DNA of 64,000 nucleotides from CAVQUE01 sp046290435 (GCA_046290435.1 JBKAGO010000033.1:62001-126000), one strand, 5' to 3'; positions 16,053 to 24,553 are shown, counted from the first letter of the stretch. Program-made: numbers and translations. The notes: generated by a model not told the origin, from the letters alone.

Positions 16053-17273
16053 TCAGGCCGGGCCGGCGATCACGCCGCGGTCGTGGAGCCCGCCGAGTTC
16101 GGCGTCGGACAGCCCCAGGATCTCCGCGAACACCTCGTCGGTGTGCTGGCCGAGCACCGGCGCCGGGCGGACCTCGTCGCGGCCGAGCCCGGTGAAGGTC
16201 AGCGGCGACCCCGGCGCCAGGTAGGTGCCGATGCCGGGCTGGTCGACCTCGGCGAACATCGGGTTGGCGACCGAGCAGCGGGGGTCCTCGGCGACGAGTT
16301 GCAGGAACGACTGGTACGGCCCCCAGCAGACCCCGTGGCGATCCCAGATCTCGGCGATCTCGGCCAGGGTGCGGGCGCCGCACCAGGCGTCGATGTGGGG
16401 GTGGATACGGTCGCGCACCACGAACCGGTCGCCTTCGTTGGTGACCAGATCCCGGCCGGTCTCGGCGGCGAGCGCCTCCATGGCGTCGACCATGTCGCAG
16501 GCCTCGCACAGCGAGCTCCACTGCTTGGGGCTGACGGCCACCGCGATGACCCGCCGCCCGTCGGCCGTCGCGTAGTCGCGCCCGAGCGCCCCGTAGAGCT
16601 CGTTGCCCAGACGCTCGCGTTCGGTGCCCAGGATCTGGGCCTCGCCGACATGGCCCAGCGCTGCCACCGCGGCCAACGCGACGTCGCTCAGCGCCAGCGT
16701 GATCAGCTGGCCCTCGCCGGTGCGAGATCGGTGACGTTCGGCCGCCAGCAGCCCCACCGCTGCGGCCTGGCCGCAGGCGATGTCCCAGCCCGGCATCACG
16801 TGGTTGACGACACCCTCGAGGCCGACGGGCCCGGTGACGCCGGGGTACCCGACGGCGCTGTTGACGGTGTAATCGAGGGCGGTGGTGCCGTCGTGGTTGC
16901 CGATGACGTTGAGCATCACGAGGTCCTCCCGGCCGGTCCGCAGGGCGTCGTAGGACAGCCAGCCCGCGGCCGGGAAGTTCGTCAGGAACACCCCTGCGTC
17001 GTCGCCGGGCGCGCAGATGATGCCCCGCAACAGCTCGCGCCCCTCGGGCGAGCGGAGGTCGACCTGCACCGACCGCTTGCCCTTGTTGAGCCCGGCCCAG
17101 TAGATCGACACGCCGTCGTCGGTGACCGGCCAGCGTTTGTGGTCGATGCCGCCGCCGATGGCGTCGAAGCGAATCACGTCCGCCCCGAGCTGTGCCAAGG
17201 CCATCGCGCCCGACGGTGCAGCGACGAACGCCGACCCTTCGACGACACGCAGGCCCGCGAGGGGTCCGGTCAT
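16053..17273 (-). CDS. mct: 2-methylfumaryl-CoA isomerase-like family III CoA-transferase (mesaconyl-CoA C1-C4 transferase)
   Basis: 406 residues, close to the ~409 of the Chloroflexus enzyme as I recall it. CaiB/BaiF fold: GLRVVEGSAFVAAP, LAQLGADVIRFD, KRWPV, WAGLNKGKRSV, ICAPGDDAGVFLTNFP, WLSYDALR. The putative catalytic Asp is D164 in MPGWDIACGQ. It ends with PGIGTYLAPGSPL and QHTDEVFAEILGLS. From memory these segments agree with 2-methylfumaryl-CoA isomerase, which moves CoA intramolecularly from C1 to C4 of mesaconate in the 3-hydroxypropionate bicycle, more closely than with formyl-CoA or alpha-methylacyl-CoA enzymes. The ATG overlaps the peptidase stop by 4 bp and is preceded by AAGGAG. 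Partner enzymes of the bicycle (Mch, Mcl) are not in the window. A general CoA-transferase III is the fallback. Confidence 0.8.
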   Translation of the reverse strand: MTGPLAGLRVVEGSAFVAAPSGAMALAQLGADVIRFDAIGGGIDHKRWPVTDDGVSIYWAGLNKGKRSVQVDLRSPEGRELLRGIICAPGDDAGVFLTNFPAAGWLSYDALRTGREDLVMLNVIGNHDGTTALDYTVNSAVGYPGVTGPVGLEGVVNHVMPGWDIACGQAAAVGLLAAERHRSRTGEGQLITLALSDVALAAVAALGHVGEAQILGTERERLGNELYGALGRDYATADGRRVIAVAVSPKQWSSLCEACDMVDAMEALAAETGRDLVTNEGDRFVVRDRIHPHIDAWCGARTLAEIAEIWDRHGVCWGPYQSFLQLVAEDPRCSVANPMFAEVDQPGIGTYLAPGSPLTFTGLGRDEVRPAPVLGQHTDEVFAEILGLSDAELGGLHDRGVIAGPA

Positions 17274-19462
17274 GGGTTCTCCTTCGTGAGGTGCGGGCGG
17301 CTCAGCCCGAGGGATCGGCGGATGAAGTCGAGCTGGAGGATCAACAGGTTCTCGGCGACCTCCTCCTGGGGCGTCATGTGGGTGACGCCCGACAGCGGCA
17401 GGACCTCGTGCGGGCGTCCCGCTTCGAGCAGAGCCTGCGACAGCTTGAGGGTGTGGGCGGCGACGACGTTGTCGTCGGCCAGGCCGTGCACCAACAGCAG
17501 CGGCCGGGTGAGCGAAGCGGCCTCGGCGGTGAGATCGCAGCGGGCGTACGCGCTGGGATCGGTGTCGGGATGGCCCAGGTAGCGCTCGGTGTAGTGCGTG
17601 TCGTAGAGGCGCCAGTCGGTCACCGGGGCGCCGGCAACGGCGGCGTGGAAGCGATCGGGGCGGCGCAGCACGGCGAGCGCGGCCAGGTACCCGCCGAAGG
17701 ACCAGCCCCGGATGGCCACCCGGTCGAGGTCGAGGCGGTCGTCGCGCTCGGCGAGCGCCTCCAGCGCGTCGACCTGATCGTCGAGCACCGGTGCCGCCAG
17801 GTCGCCGTGGACGGCCCGCTCGAACGCGGGGCCACGGCCCGGGGTGCCGCGCCCGTCGGCGACGACCACGGCGAAGCCCTGGTCGGCGAACCACTGCGAC
17901 ACACCCCAGGCGCTGCGGGCGCGCTGTACGCGCTGGGCGTGGGGCCCGCCGTAGGGGTCGACCAGTACCGGCAGCGCCACCCCCGGTTCGGCGTCCGCCG
18001 GCAGCACGAGCGCCGCGTGGAGCTCGCGCCGGCCGACCACGTTGAACGACACGGTCGGGGTGAGCACGGGTACCTCGGCCAGGTCGGTGATGGTGGCCAC
18101 GACCTCGCCGCCGCGGCGCACGGTGGTGATCCAGCCGTCGTGGTCCATGCCCGCCGTGGTGACGACCATGGCGGCGTCGGGATCGGCACTTGCGGCGTGT
18201 GCGCTGTGCACGCCGCCGGGCTCGGTGAGCATCGTCACCGCACCGTCCCAGCCGATCCGGGCGACCCGGGTGGAGATGGGATCGGTCGACGCGACCACGA
18301 GGACCCCGGACTCGTCGGCGCACACGACGCGTCGGATCTGGAGGTCGTCGCCGGTGAGCGCCTCGCCGTCGACCACCAGACGGCGTGCTGCGCCCCGGTC
18401 CTCGACCGTGACGAGCCGGTGTCCGACCTGCGTGGGTGCTCCCGCCACGATGTCGATCCAGTGCTCGTCGCTCCAGCGGTAGCGCTCGGTGACCGAGCCG
18501 GTCGACGCGTCGACGTCGAGCACGGCGCAGCAGCGTTGATCTCGGGTCTGCACCACGAGCATGGGCCGGCCGGGTTCGTCCCACGCAGCGTCGGCGAGGT
18601 ACTCCCAATGACCGAGCGGGTTCCAGTCGACGGACACGATGGTGCCGTCGAGGCCCCGGATCTCGAGGTCGACGGTGGCGTTGGTGGTCCCGGCCGCCGG
18701 GTACCGCAGGACCGACGGCTCGGTCCACGGTTCGAGCAGCGACCCGATGGTCCAGCGGCCGACGCCGGCGAGATCGACCCGGGTGACGAGCAACCGTTCG
18801 CCATCGGGGGCCCACCAGTAGCCCCGCGACCGGCGCATCTCCTCGGCCGCAACGAACTCGGCGGTGGCGTAGACCAGGTCGGCCCGGTCGGGCTCGGCGA
18901 CGGCCCGGTCGCCCTCGGTGAGGCTGGTGACCCGCAGCGATCCGCCGCTGACGTACGCCACCCGGGTGCCGCAGGGCGACGGCCGCGGATCGAACACCCC
19001 GCCGGTGCTGGGCAGGCGGGCCGTCTCGCCGGTGTCGAGGTCCGTGCTGAACAGGCGCCCGGCCAGCGCGTAGACGGCTCCGCTGACGGCGGCGTCGGTC
19101 ACGAACGAGACGATGCCGCCGCCGGCCTCGCGGGCCCGCTCGCGCCGGGCGCGCTCCTCGGGTGGCAGGTCGTGGTCGGTGCCGGCGTCCTCGCCGAGCA
19201 GCTCGGCGGGGTCGGCGACCAGCCGCTCGCCCGGTGACGACCCGGCGTCGGTGCCGTCGGCGCCGGAGGGAAGGTCGAGCACCCAGAGCCGATGGACGGG
19301 GTCGTCGCCCGCGGTCGTGCGGGCGAAGGCGACGCGGCTGCTGTCGGCGGCGACGCTGAACGCCCGGGGGACCCCGAGGGTGAAACGGCGCGTACGGGCC
19401 TGCTGGCGGGGATAGCTGAGCTCGGGCACCGGGTCACGGTACAACGCGCCGCCCCGCACCAT
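17270..19462 (-). CDS. Prolyl oligopeptidase/DPP IV-type serine peptidase (S9)
   Basis: 730 residues. Residues ~20-480 form a seven-bladed propeller typical of DPP IV (RFTLGVPRAFSVAADSSRVAF, GYWWAPDGERLLVTRVD, LGHWEYLADAAWDE). Residues ~480-730 are the alpha/beta-hydrolase: VDPYGGPHAQ, then the nucleophile Ser588 in RGWSFGGYLA, Asp663/664 in HGLADDNV and His695 in GVTHMTP. The WAPDG and Glu-Glu motif in FVAAEEMRR is the DPP IV amino-terminus anchor, so dipeptide release from peptides is likely. There is no signal peptide, so it is presumably cytoplasmic. The first gene of the operon with mct and the acyltransferase. The ATG at 19462 was used; a GTG about 30 bp inward is possible. Confidence 0.92.
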   Translation of the reverse strand: MVRGGALYRDPVPELSYPRQQARTRRFTLGVPRAFSVAADSSRVAFARTTAGDDPVHRLWVLDLPSGADGTDAGSSPGERLVADPAELLGEDAGTDHDLPPEERARRERAREAGGGIVSFVTDAAVSGAVYALAGRLFSTDLDTGETARLPSTGGVFDPRPSPCGTRVAYVSGGSLRVTSLTEGDRAVAEPDRADLVYATAEFVAAEEMRRSRGYWWAPDGERLLVTRVDLAGVGRWTIGSLLEPWTEPSVLRYPAAGTTNATVDLEIRGLDGTIVSVDWNPLGHWEYLADAAWDEPGRPMLVVQTRDQRCCAVLDVDASTGSVTERYRWSDEHWIDIVAGAPTQVGHRLVTVEDRGAARRLVVDGEALTGDDLQIRRVVCADESGVLVVASTDPISTRVARIGWDGAVTMLTEPGGVHSAHAASADPDAAMVVTTAGMDHDGWITTVRRGGEVVATITDLAEVPVLTPTVSFNVVGRRELHAALVLPADAEPGVALPVLVDPYGGPHAQRVQRARSAWGVSQWFADQGFAVVVADGRGTPGRGPAFERAVHGDLAAPVLDDQVDALEALAERDDRLDLDRVAIRGWSFGGYLAALAVLRRPDRFHAAVAGAPVTDWRLYDTHYTERYLGHPDTDPSAYARCDLTAEAASLTRPLLLVHGLADDNVVAAHTLKLSQALLEAGRPHEVLPLSGVTHMTPQEEVAENLLILQLDFIRRSLGLSRPHLTKENP

Positions 19463-19539
19463 CAGCGTTGCGGCTCACGGCACGCCCGTCGCGGCCGATG
19501 TCCAGTGCAGGGGTCCGAGCAGCGGACCACGGGATACCT

Positions 19540-21741
19540 ATGGCACCACCATCGTTTCGGGACCGAGACCCGGCCACTGGCCTCGCCGCCCGTGGCCTGA
19601 CGTCGCTGGCCTCGGCGCGCCCGCCGCACTATGCGCTCGGCAGGGCCCTGGGTGCGCTCGGTCTGGCAGGAGCCGTTGCCGTGCTTCCCGGGGTCGGCGA
19701 GCACCGTGTGGCGCTGGTGATGATCCTGGCACTGGTGCTCGCCCCCCTGATGTGGAGCGTCGAGGCCTGGGCCGGCCCCCGGGGCCTGTTCTGGCTGCAA
19801 TCGGCGGTCGATGCGGCGCTGTGCGTGTTCTTCGCGCAGTTGCTTCCCGAACACTGGACGACCATTGCGCTGATCGGCGTCCTGATGGTCACCGCGAACC
19901 TCAACCATCTGCGACCCTGGGGCTATCTGTCCATCATGGTCGCCTTCAGCGGCGGGCTGGCCGTGGCCGCGGTGCGCGGCGGCCTCGATGGTGGCGTGGT
20001 CACCATGGCGATCCTCCTGACGGTCACAGTGCCGGTCGCGGCATACAGCCAGTGGCTGCGCTCGCGAGAGCGCCTGGCGATGAACCAGTTCGACGACATG
20101 AGCCAGAGCGTCGCGGCGATCGTGTGGGAGGCCGATCCGGCCACCGGCCGGCTGCGCCATCTCATGGGCCCGACCGAAGAGGTCACCGGCCATGCCCACG
20201 CCGACTTCGCTGCCCGCTATCCCGATGTGCTCGTACACCCCGAGGATCGACCGCTGCTCGCGGCCGAACTGCCCGCCGATGGAACCCGGGTCGAGCGCAC
20301 GGTCCGCATCCAGCACGCCGACGGGCGTTGGCTCTGGATCCGGGAGGTCGTCGGGCGGGTGCCCGGCGAGCAGGGCGCCGAATGGCATCGCGGCGTCGCC
20401 ATGGACATCACCGACCTGGCCGAGTCCGGTGAGGAACTCCGCAAACGTGCCGAACAGGACACGCTCACAGGACTGATGAACCGGGCCGGGATCATCGACG
20501 ACATCCGCCGACGCCTCGCCTCGGGTGCGCCGGTCGGGGTGCTGTTGATGGACCTCGACGGCTTCAAGGCCGTCAACGACACCATGGGTCACCTCGTCGG
20601 TGACCGGCTGCTGACCGTGCAGTCGCGCCGCCTCGAGGCGGTGGCCCGGCGCGAGGACGCAGTGGGGCGACTCGGCGGCGACGAGTTCGTCGTCATCTCC
20701 TCCGCCGTGGGCGAACAGGCGCTGATGGGTCTCGCCAGGAGGGTCCGTCACGCGTTGTGTCAGCCCGTCAGCCTCGACGGGGTGGAGGTCGGGTGCTCGG
20801 CATCGGTCGGCGCGGCCTGGTCGCCCGAACACGGGGTGACCCACGACGAGCTCATGCGTCACGCCGACGAAGCCATGTACCGGGCCAAGCGCGGGGGCCT
20901 GGGAGTGCAGGCGTTCAGCGACCAGAGCGACCCGCGCCACGAGCAGCGCATCGATCGCCTCGAGGCGTTGACCGAGCGCATGGAGGAAGAGCTCGAGCTC
21001 TGGTTCCAGCCCATCGTCGACACGGCGACCCTCCAGACGTCCGCTTACGAGGGGCTGGTGCGCTGGCGGCATCGCGACGAGGGCGTCCTGGCCCCGATCG
21101 AGTTCCTCGACCTCGTCGAGTCGTCCGGTCTGACGGCCCGCTTCGACACCCACGTGATCACGCTGGGTGTCCGCCAGGCAGCAGTGATGAAACGGGCCGG
21201 CAGGCCGATGATCGTCGCGGTGAACATCACGTCGCGGGGGCTGTCGGACCGGTCGTTCGCGCGCCGCTTCCGCGACATCCTCGCTGCCCACGACGTCGAG
21301 CCGTCGCTGATGGCGATCGAGGTCAGCGAACGCTCCGTCGACGACGATCAACGGGTTTTGCTCGAGACGCTGGCCGAGCTCCGTTCGCTGGGGGTGCGCA
21401 TCGCGCTGGACGACTTCGGCACGGGCTACTCGTCGTTGACCCGTCTGCGCCAGCTGCCGATCTCCGAGATCAAGATCGACCAGTCCTTCGTCTCTGCCAT
21501 GACGTCGAGCCCCGCTGACGAGATCATCGTGCGTTCGACCATCGAGATGGCCCGCGAGCTCGGGCTCGGGGTCATCGCCGAAGGTGTGAGCGACGAGGCC
21601 ACCCTCGCCCGGCTCCAGCAGCTCGGCTGCTCGCACGTGCAGGGCTTCCTGTTCGCGCCGGCCACGCCGGAGGGCCATCGTCAGGACTCGTACCGATCGG
21701 AGGCGCCGCCCGCCGGCGTCAGTCCGGCCGACGTCCGATGA
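19540..21741 (+). CDS. Membrane GGDEF-EAL protein with PAS domain (c-di-GMP turnover)
   Basis: 733 residues from the ATG at 19540. About five to six TM segments occupy residues ~20-165. A PAS/PAC domain follows (FDDMSQSVAAIVWEADP ... GVAMDITDL). The GGDEF domain has an intact signature in RLGGDEFVV and DTLTGLMNRAG. The EAL domain reads Y-E-G-L-V-R-W instead of EALVRW, but keeps the catalytic-type E in IEVSE, DDFGTGYSS, K in IKIDQS and AEGV. The protein may therefore make c-di-GMP and perhaps hydrolyse it with altered activity. Inner membrane. Its 3' end overlaps the convergent methyltransferase gene by 23 bp. In-frame starts upstream (19468, 19498) are possible; the first base choice is uncertain. 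Confidence 0.88.
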   Translation: MAPPSFRDRDPATGLAARGLTSLASARPPHYALGRALGALGLAGAVAVLPGVGEHRVALVMILALVLAPLMWSVEAWAGPRGLFWLQSAVDAALCVFFAQLLPEHWTTIALIGVLMVTANLNHLRPWGYLSIMVAFSGGLAVAAVRGGLDGGVVTMAILLTVTVPVAAYSQWLRSRERLAMNQFDDMSQSVAAIVWEADPATGRLRHLMGPTEEVTGHAHADFAARYPDVLVHPEDRPLLAAELPADGTRVERTVRIQHADGRWLWIREVVGRVPGEQGAEWHRGVAMDITDLAESGEELRKRAEQDTLTGLMNRAGIIDDIRRRLASGAPVGVLLMDLDGFKAVNDTMGHLVGDRLLTVQSRRLEAVARREDAVGRLGGDEFVVISSAVGEQALMGLARRVRHALCQPVSLDGVEVGCSASVGAAWSPEHGVTHDELMRHADEAMYRAKRGGLGVQAFSDQSDPRHEQRIDRLEALTERMEEELELWFQPIVDTATLQTSAYEGLVRWRHRDEGVLAPIEFLDLVESSGLTARFDTHVITLGVRQAAVMKRAGRPMIVAVNITSRGLSDRSFARRFRDILAAHDVEPSLMAIEVSERSVDDDQRVLLETLAELRSLGVRIALDDFGTGYSSLTRLRQLPISEIKIDQSFVSAMTSSPADEIIVRSTIEMARELGLGVIAEGVSDEATLARLQQLGCSHVQGFLFAPATPEGHRQDSYRSEAPPAGVSPADVR

Positions 21742-22504
21742 CGGCGATCGACAGCGTGCTCATCATCACGAACCCCGGTTCGTGCACCGCGGCCAGCGCG
21801 GCATCGAGGGCCTCGGAGGTCATGAGGCCGGCGTCGACGAGGCGGGGCCCGGCCCGTTCGAGGGCGAGGAACCACCAGTCGCCACCGGGTTCGCCGGGGC
21901 GCATCGCCCACATGTCGCCCACGACGTCGAGGTCGACGTAGCCTCGCTCGCGGAGGTCGCCGAGCAGCTTCAGGGCGACGTCGGGATCGCGCCACGCGGT
22001 GGTCGCGCCGGCGCTGATGAGCTCGTGCAGGGGCCGGTACGCGTCGGGGACCGTCTGGTTGGCGAACGCCAGGAAGTTGCCGTCCTCGAGGACCAGCCAA
22101 CCGCCCGGCTTGAGAGCGTCGGTGAGGCGGTCGACGACCTCGGTGCGGTGCTCGCCGACGTGTTGGAGCACGGCCCGCGCATGGACGAGATCGAAGTGGG
22201 CCGACGGGAGCGGATCGGTGCGGATGTCGTGGCGGCGGACGATCATGTTGGGCAGCGTCTCGGCGTGGAACTGCAGGTCGATGTCGGTCGACATCACCCG
22301 GCCGTCGTCGCCGACCTGTTCGGCCATCCAGCGCGCCACCGAGCCGGTGCCGGCGCCGACCTCGAGGCAGTGCCAGCCGGGCCCGATGCCGCACCGTTCG
22401 ATCAACCCGATCGACGTCGGGTCGCGGGCCTCGGCCAGGTAACCGAGGCGACGAGCCTCGAGCGCCGCTTCGTCGTCACGCACCCCGTAGCTGTCGTCGC
22501 TCAT
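21719..22504 (-). CDS. Class I SAM-dependent methyltransferase
   Basis: 261 residues. Motif I is LEVGAGTGSVARW (residues ~45-57), motif II around STDIDLQF, motif IV in FDLVHARAVLQHV, and a post-motif LKPGGWLVLED. This is the UbiE/COQ5-like Rossmann methyltransferase core; the acceptor is unknown. The ATG at 22504 begins MSDDSYGVRDD and lies 124 bp from the divergent acyl-CoA dehydrogenase. The operator-like palindrome at 22594-22608 lies in this gap, so both genes could be co-regulated. The C-terminal codons overlap the GGDEF/EAL gene on the other strand. Confidence 0.88.
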   Translation of the reverse strand: MSDDSYGVRDDEAALEARRLGYLAEARDPTSIGLIERCGIGPGWHCLEVGAGTGSVARWMAEQVGDDGRVMSTDIDLQFHAETLPNMIVRRHDIRTDPLPSAHFDLVHARAVLQHVGEHRTEVVDRLTDALKPGGWLVLEDGNFLAFANQTVPDAYRPLHELISAGATTAWRDPDVALKLLGDLRERGYVDLDVVGDMWAMRPGEPGGDWWFLALERAGPRLVDAGLMTSEALDAALAAVHEPGFVMMSTLSIAVIGRRPD

Positions 22505-22593
22505 TCGCTGACCCCCCGGTCCATCGCCGTCGACCCGGCGATCGTAGTGCCGGGCGTGTGACCGTCTGCCCGGCGCCACCCGTCCGGCGCTTT

Positions 22594-22608
22594 CTGACGG
22601 CCTGTCAG
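22594..22608. promoter_or_regulatory. Probable operator CTGAC-N5-GTCAG, copy 2
   Basis: CTGACGGCCTGTCAG lies 20 bp upstream of the acyl-CoA dehydrogenase GTG. It shares CTGACG and GTCAG half-sites, the 5-base centre length and flanking T...AT with the palindrome at 12125-12139. Its position over the likely promoter or transcription start suggests repression, probably by a TetR-family regulator encoded elsewhere. Confidence 0.6.
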
Positions 22609-22628
22609 ATTTCGCTAGTCTCGACACC

Positions 22629-23867
22629 GTGACGATGACCCACGAGACCACCCAGCCCGCGATGTCCGACGACGAGCGTGCCTACCGCGCTGCCGCGCGC
22701 GAGTGGTTGCTGGCCAACACCGACCCCATCGAGACCGACACCGGCTTCTCGACCATGCACTGGATGATCACTCCCGAGGAGGAGGCGGCCCACCACGCCC
22801 GCTGCGGGGAGATGACCCGCAAGCTCCACGCCGCCGGCTACACCGCCATCACCGTGCCGAAGGAATACGGCGGCCAGGGCGGCGAATCGTGGATGCAACG
22901 GGCCTTCACCGAGGAGGCCGCCGACCGCAACGTCAACACCGGCTTCTATGGATCGATCATCGGCATGGCCGCGCCGGCGTTGCTGTACTTCGGCACCGAG
23001 GAACAGAAGCAGACCCACCTGCGCGGCATGGTGTCGGGCGAGGTCAGCTGGTGCCAGCTCTTCAGCGAGCCGGGCGCGGGCAGCGACCTCGCCGGCCTCG
23101 GCGCCCGAGCCGAGCGCGACGGCGACGAGTTCGTCATCAACGGCCAGAAGGTCTGGAACTCGGCCGCCATGTACGCCGACATGGGGATCCTGCTGGTGCG
23201 CACCGATCCCGACGCCGTCAAGCACGCGGGCATCACGTTCCTGTTGTTCGACATGCGCCAGCCTGGCGTCGAGGTGCGGCGCCTGGTGCAGGCCAACGGT
23301 GCGGGGCACTTCGCCGAGGTGTTCCTGTCCGACGCCCGCTGCCCGGTGGACAACGTGCTCGGCGGCGTCAACGAGGGTTGGGGCCCGACACGGCTGGTGA
23401 TGGCCAACGAGTCCGCCGTCATCGGCGGCGGAACCGTCGACACCGCCGCCAAGCTCGTCGAACTGGCCCGCATGACCGGTCGCAGCGACGACCGGGTCAT
23501 CCGTCAACGCCTCGCCGACGTCTACACCCGTCAGCAGCTGCTGCGGCACATGTCGGGCCAGATCGGCGCGGCGGCCCGTGAGGGCCGGCCGATGCCCATC
23601 GACCCGTCGGTGGTCAAGCTGTACGTGGCCGAGAACCGACGCCGCGAGGGCGACCTCGCCCAGGAGCTCCTCGGGGCCGCCGGCGTCGCCGTCACCCACG
23701 AGGCCAGCGAGTGGGCCATGGAGACCCTGGTGTCGCGCTATCCGATCTCCATCGGTGGCGGCACCAACGAGGTCCACCGCAACAACCTCGGCGAACGGGC
23801 GCTGGGCCTGCCCCGTGACATCCGCGTCGACAAGGACGTGCCGTGGAAGTCCATCCCGAAGGGATGA
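22629..23867 (+). CDS. Acyl-CoA dehydrogenase
   Basis: 412 residues from a GTG start. N-terminal helical domain (RAAAREWLLAN...), then the flavin/substrate signature WCQLFSEPGAGSDLAG (residues ~140-155), FVINGQKVWNSAA, a beta domain, and the C-terminal helical domain with ISIGGGTNEVHRNNLGERALGLP (FAD-contact region). It oxidises an acyl-CoA at C2-C3 in the cytoplasm, passing electrons to ETF. The shape fits the large actinobacterial set used for fatty acid, branched or steroid side chains; the substrate is not readable. It leads a likely operon with the EthD and epoxide hydrolase genes (67 and 22 bp gaps). The CTGAC palindrome suggests a repressor-controlled promoter. Confidence 0.92.
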   Translation: MTMTHETTQPAMSDDERAYRAAAREWLLANTDPIETDTGFSTMHWMITPEEEAAHHARCGEMTRKLHAAGYTAITVPKEYGGQGGESWMQRAFTEEAADRNVNTGFYGSIIGMAAPALLYFGTEEQKQTHLRGMVSGEVSWCQLFSEPGAGSDLAGLGARAERDGDEFVINGQKVWNSAAMYADMGILLVRTDPDAVKHAGITFLLFDMRQPGVEVRRLVQANGAGHFAEVFLSDARCPVDNVLGGVNEGWGPTRLVMANESAVIGGGTVDTAAKLVELARMTGRSDDRVIRQRLADVYTRQQLLRHMSGQIGAAAREGRPMPIDPSVVKLYVAENRRREGDLAQELLGAAGVAVTHEASEWAMETLVSRYPISIGGGTNEVHRNNLGERALGLPRDIRVDKDVPWKSIPKG

Positions 23868-23914
23868 AGGCACAGGGTCCGAAAGGGATGAAGACCACAG
23901 GGTCCGAACGGATG
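23856..23914 (+). repeat. Short tandem repeat over the acyl-CoA dehydrogenase stop codon
   Basis: Two near-identical 23-25-bp units beginning CCGAA and ending CACAGGGT (23856-23878, 23879-23903), plus a partial third (CCGAACGGATG, 23904-23914). The stop codon TGA (23865-23867) lies in the first unit. Each unit contains GGGATGAAG, so an ATG is repeated. Origin by slippage is likely; no function is evident. Confidence 0.75.
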
Positions 23915-23934
23915 CGTCCGTGGGAACCGACGCG

Positions 23935-24531
23935 ATGAGCGAGCCCGCGGTCGTGCACCTGTATCTCGACGACGCCCCGGTCGAGTCGGCGGGAGTGGTG
24001 CGCCTCGACATCGCCGTGTCGCAGGAGCCGTTCGTCGACCTGCGCGGCAGCGCGCCCGACCGTCCCCACTTCGCCGGCCTCTCCTGGACGGCCGACGCCA
24101 TGTCGGGGGCGCTGGGCGATCGGGGCTGGCACGCCGAGCGCCACATCGTCTGGGACGACGGGCCCGGCGACACCGATCCGACGGGCTGGATCAAGCAGGT
24201 GTCGCTGGTGCGGCGCCGTCCCGACATCGACGTCGACACCTTCGCCGCCCGCTACCGGGGTCACGGCGAGGTGGCCCGGGCCCACCACGGCATGTTCCGC
24301 TACGCCCAGACGCTGCTCGCCGAGCCGGTGCACGGGGTGGCCGACGACGACCAGCGCGTCGACGGCATCAGCGAACTGTGGTTCGTCGACCGCGCCGCCT
24401 GGCGGGAGACGTTCTATGTCGGCCCCGACAGCGCCGCCGCGGTGCGCGCCGACACCGAGACCTTCATCGACTTCGCCACCACCCGCTCGGCGATCGTGAT
24501 GGAATGGCCGGCGATGGGGTCGCGTCCGTAG
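23935..24531 (+). CDS. EthD-domain protein
   Basis: 198 residues from the ATG at 23935 (MSEPAVVHLYLDD). The half from residue ~85 matches the EthD/dimeric ferredoxin-like alpha-beta barrel: IKQVSLVRRRPDIDVDTFAARYRGHGEVARAHHG, then RYAQTLLAEP and a final DFATTRSAIVMEW. EthD proteins accompany ether, steroid or aromatic degradation genes in actinobacteria. The dimeric barrel fold may act as isomerase, cyclase or monooxygenase accessory; no activity can be read here. It sits between the acyl-CoA dehydrogenase and the epoxide hydrolase on the same strand. The N-terminal ~80 residues look like a second, diverged copy of the fold. Confidence 0.8.
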   Translation: MSEPAVVHLYLDDAPVESAGVVRLDIAVSQEPFVDLRGSAPDRPHFAGLSWTADAMSGALGDRGWHAERHIVWDDGPGDTDPTGWIKQVSLVRRRPDIDVDTFAARYRGHGEVARAHHGMFRYAQTLLAEPVHGVADDDQRVDGISELWFVDRAAWRETFYVGPDSAAAVRADTETFIDFATTRSAIVMEWPAMGSRP

Positions 24532-24553
24532 CCCCACGCGAAGGGGGCAGGCC

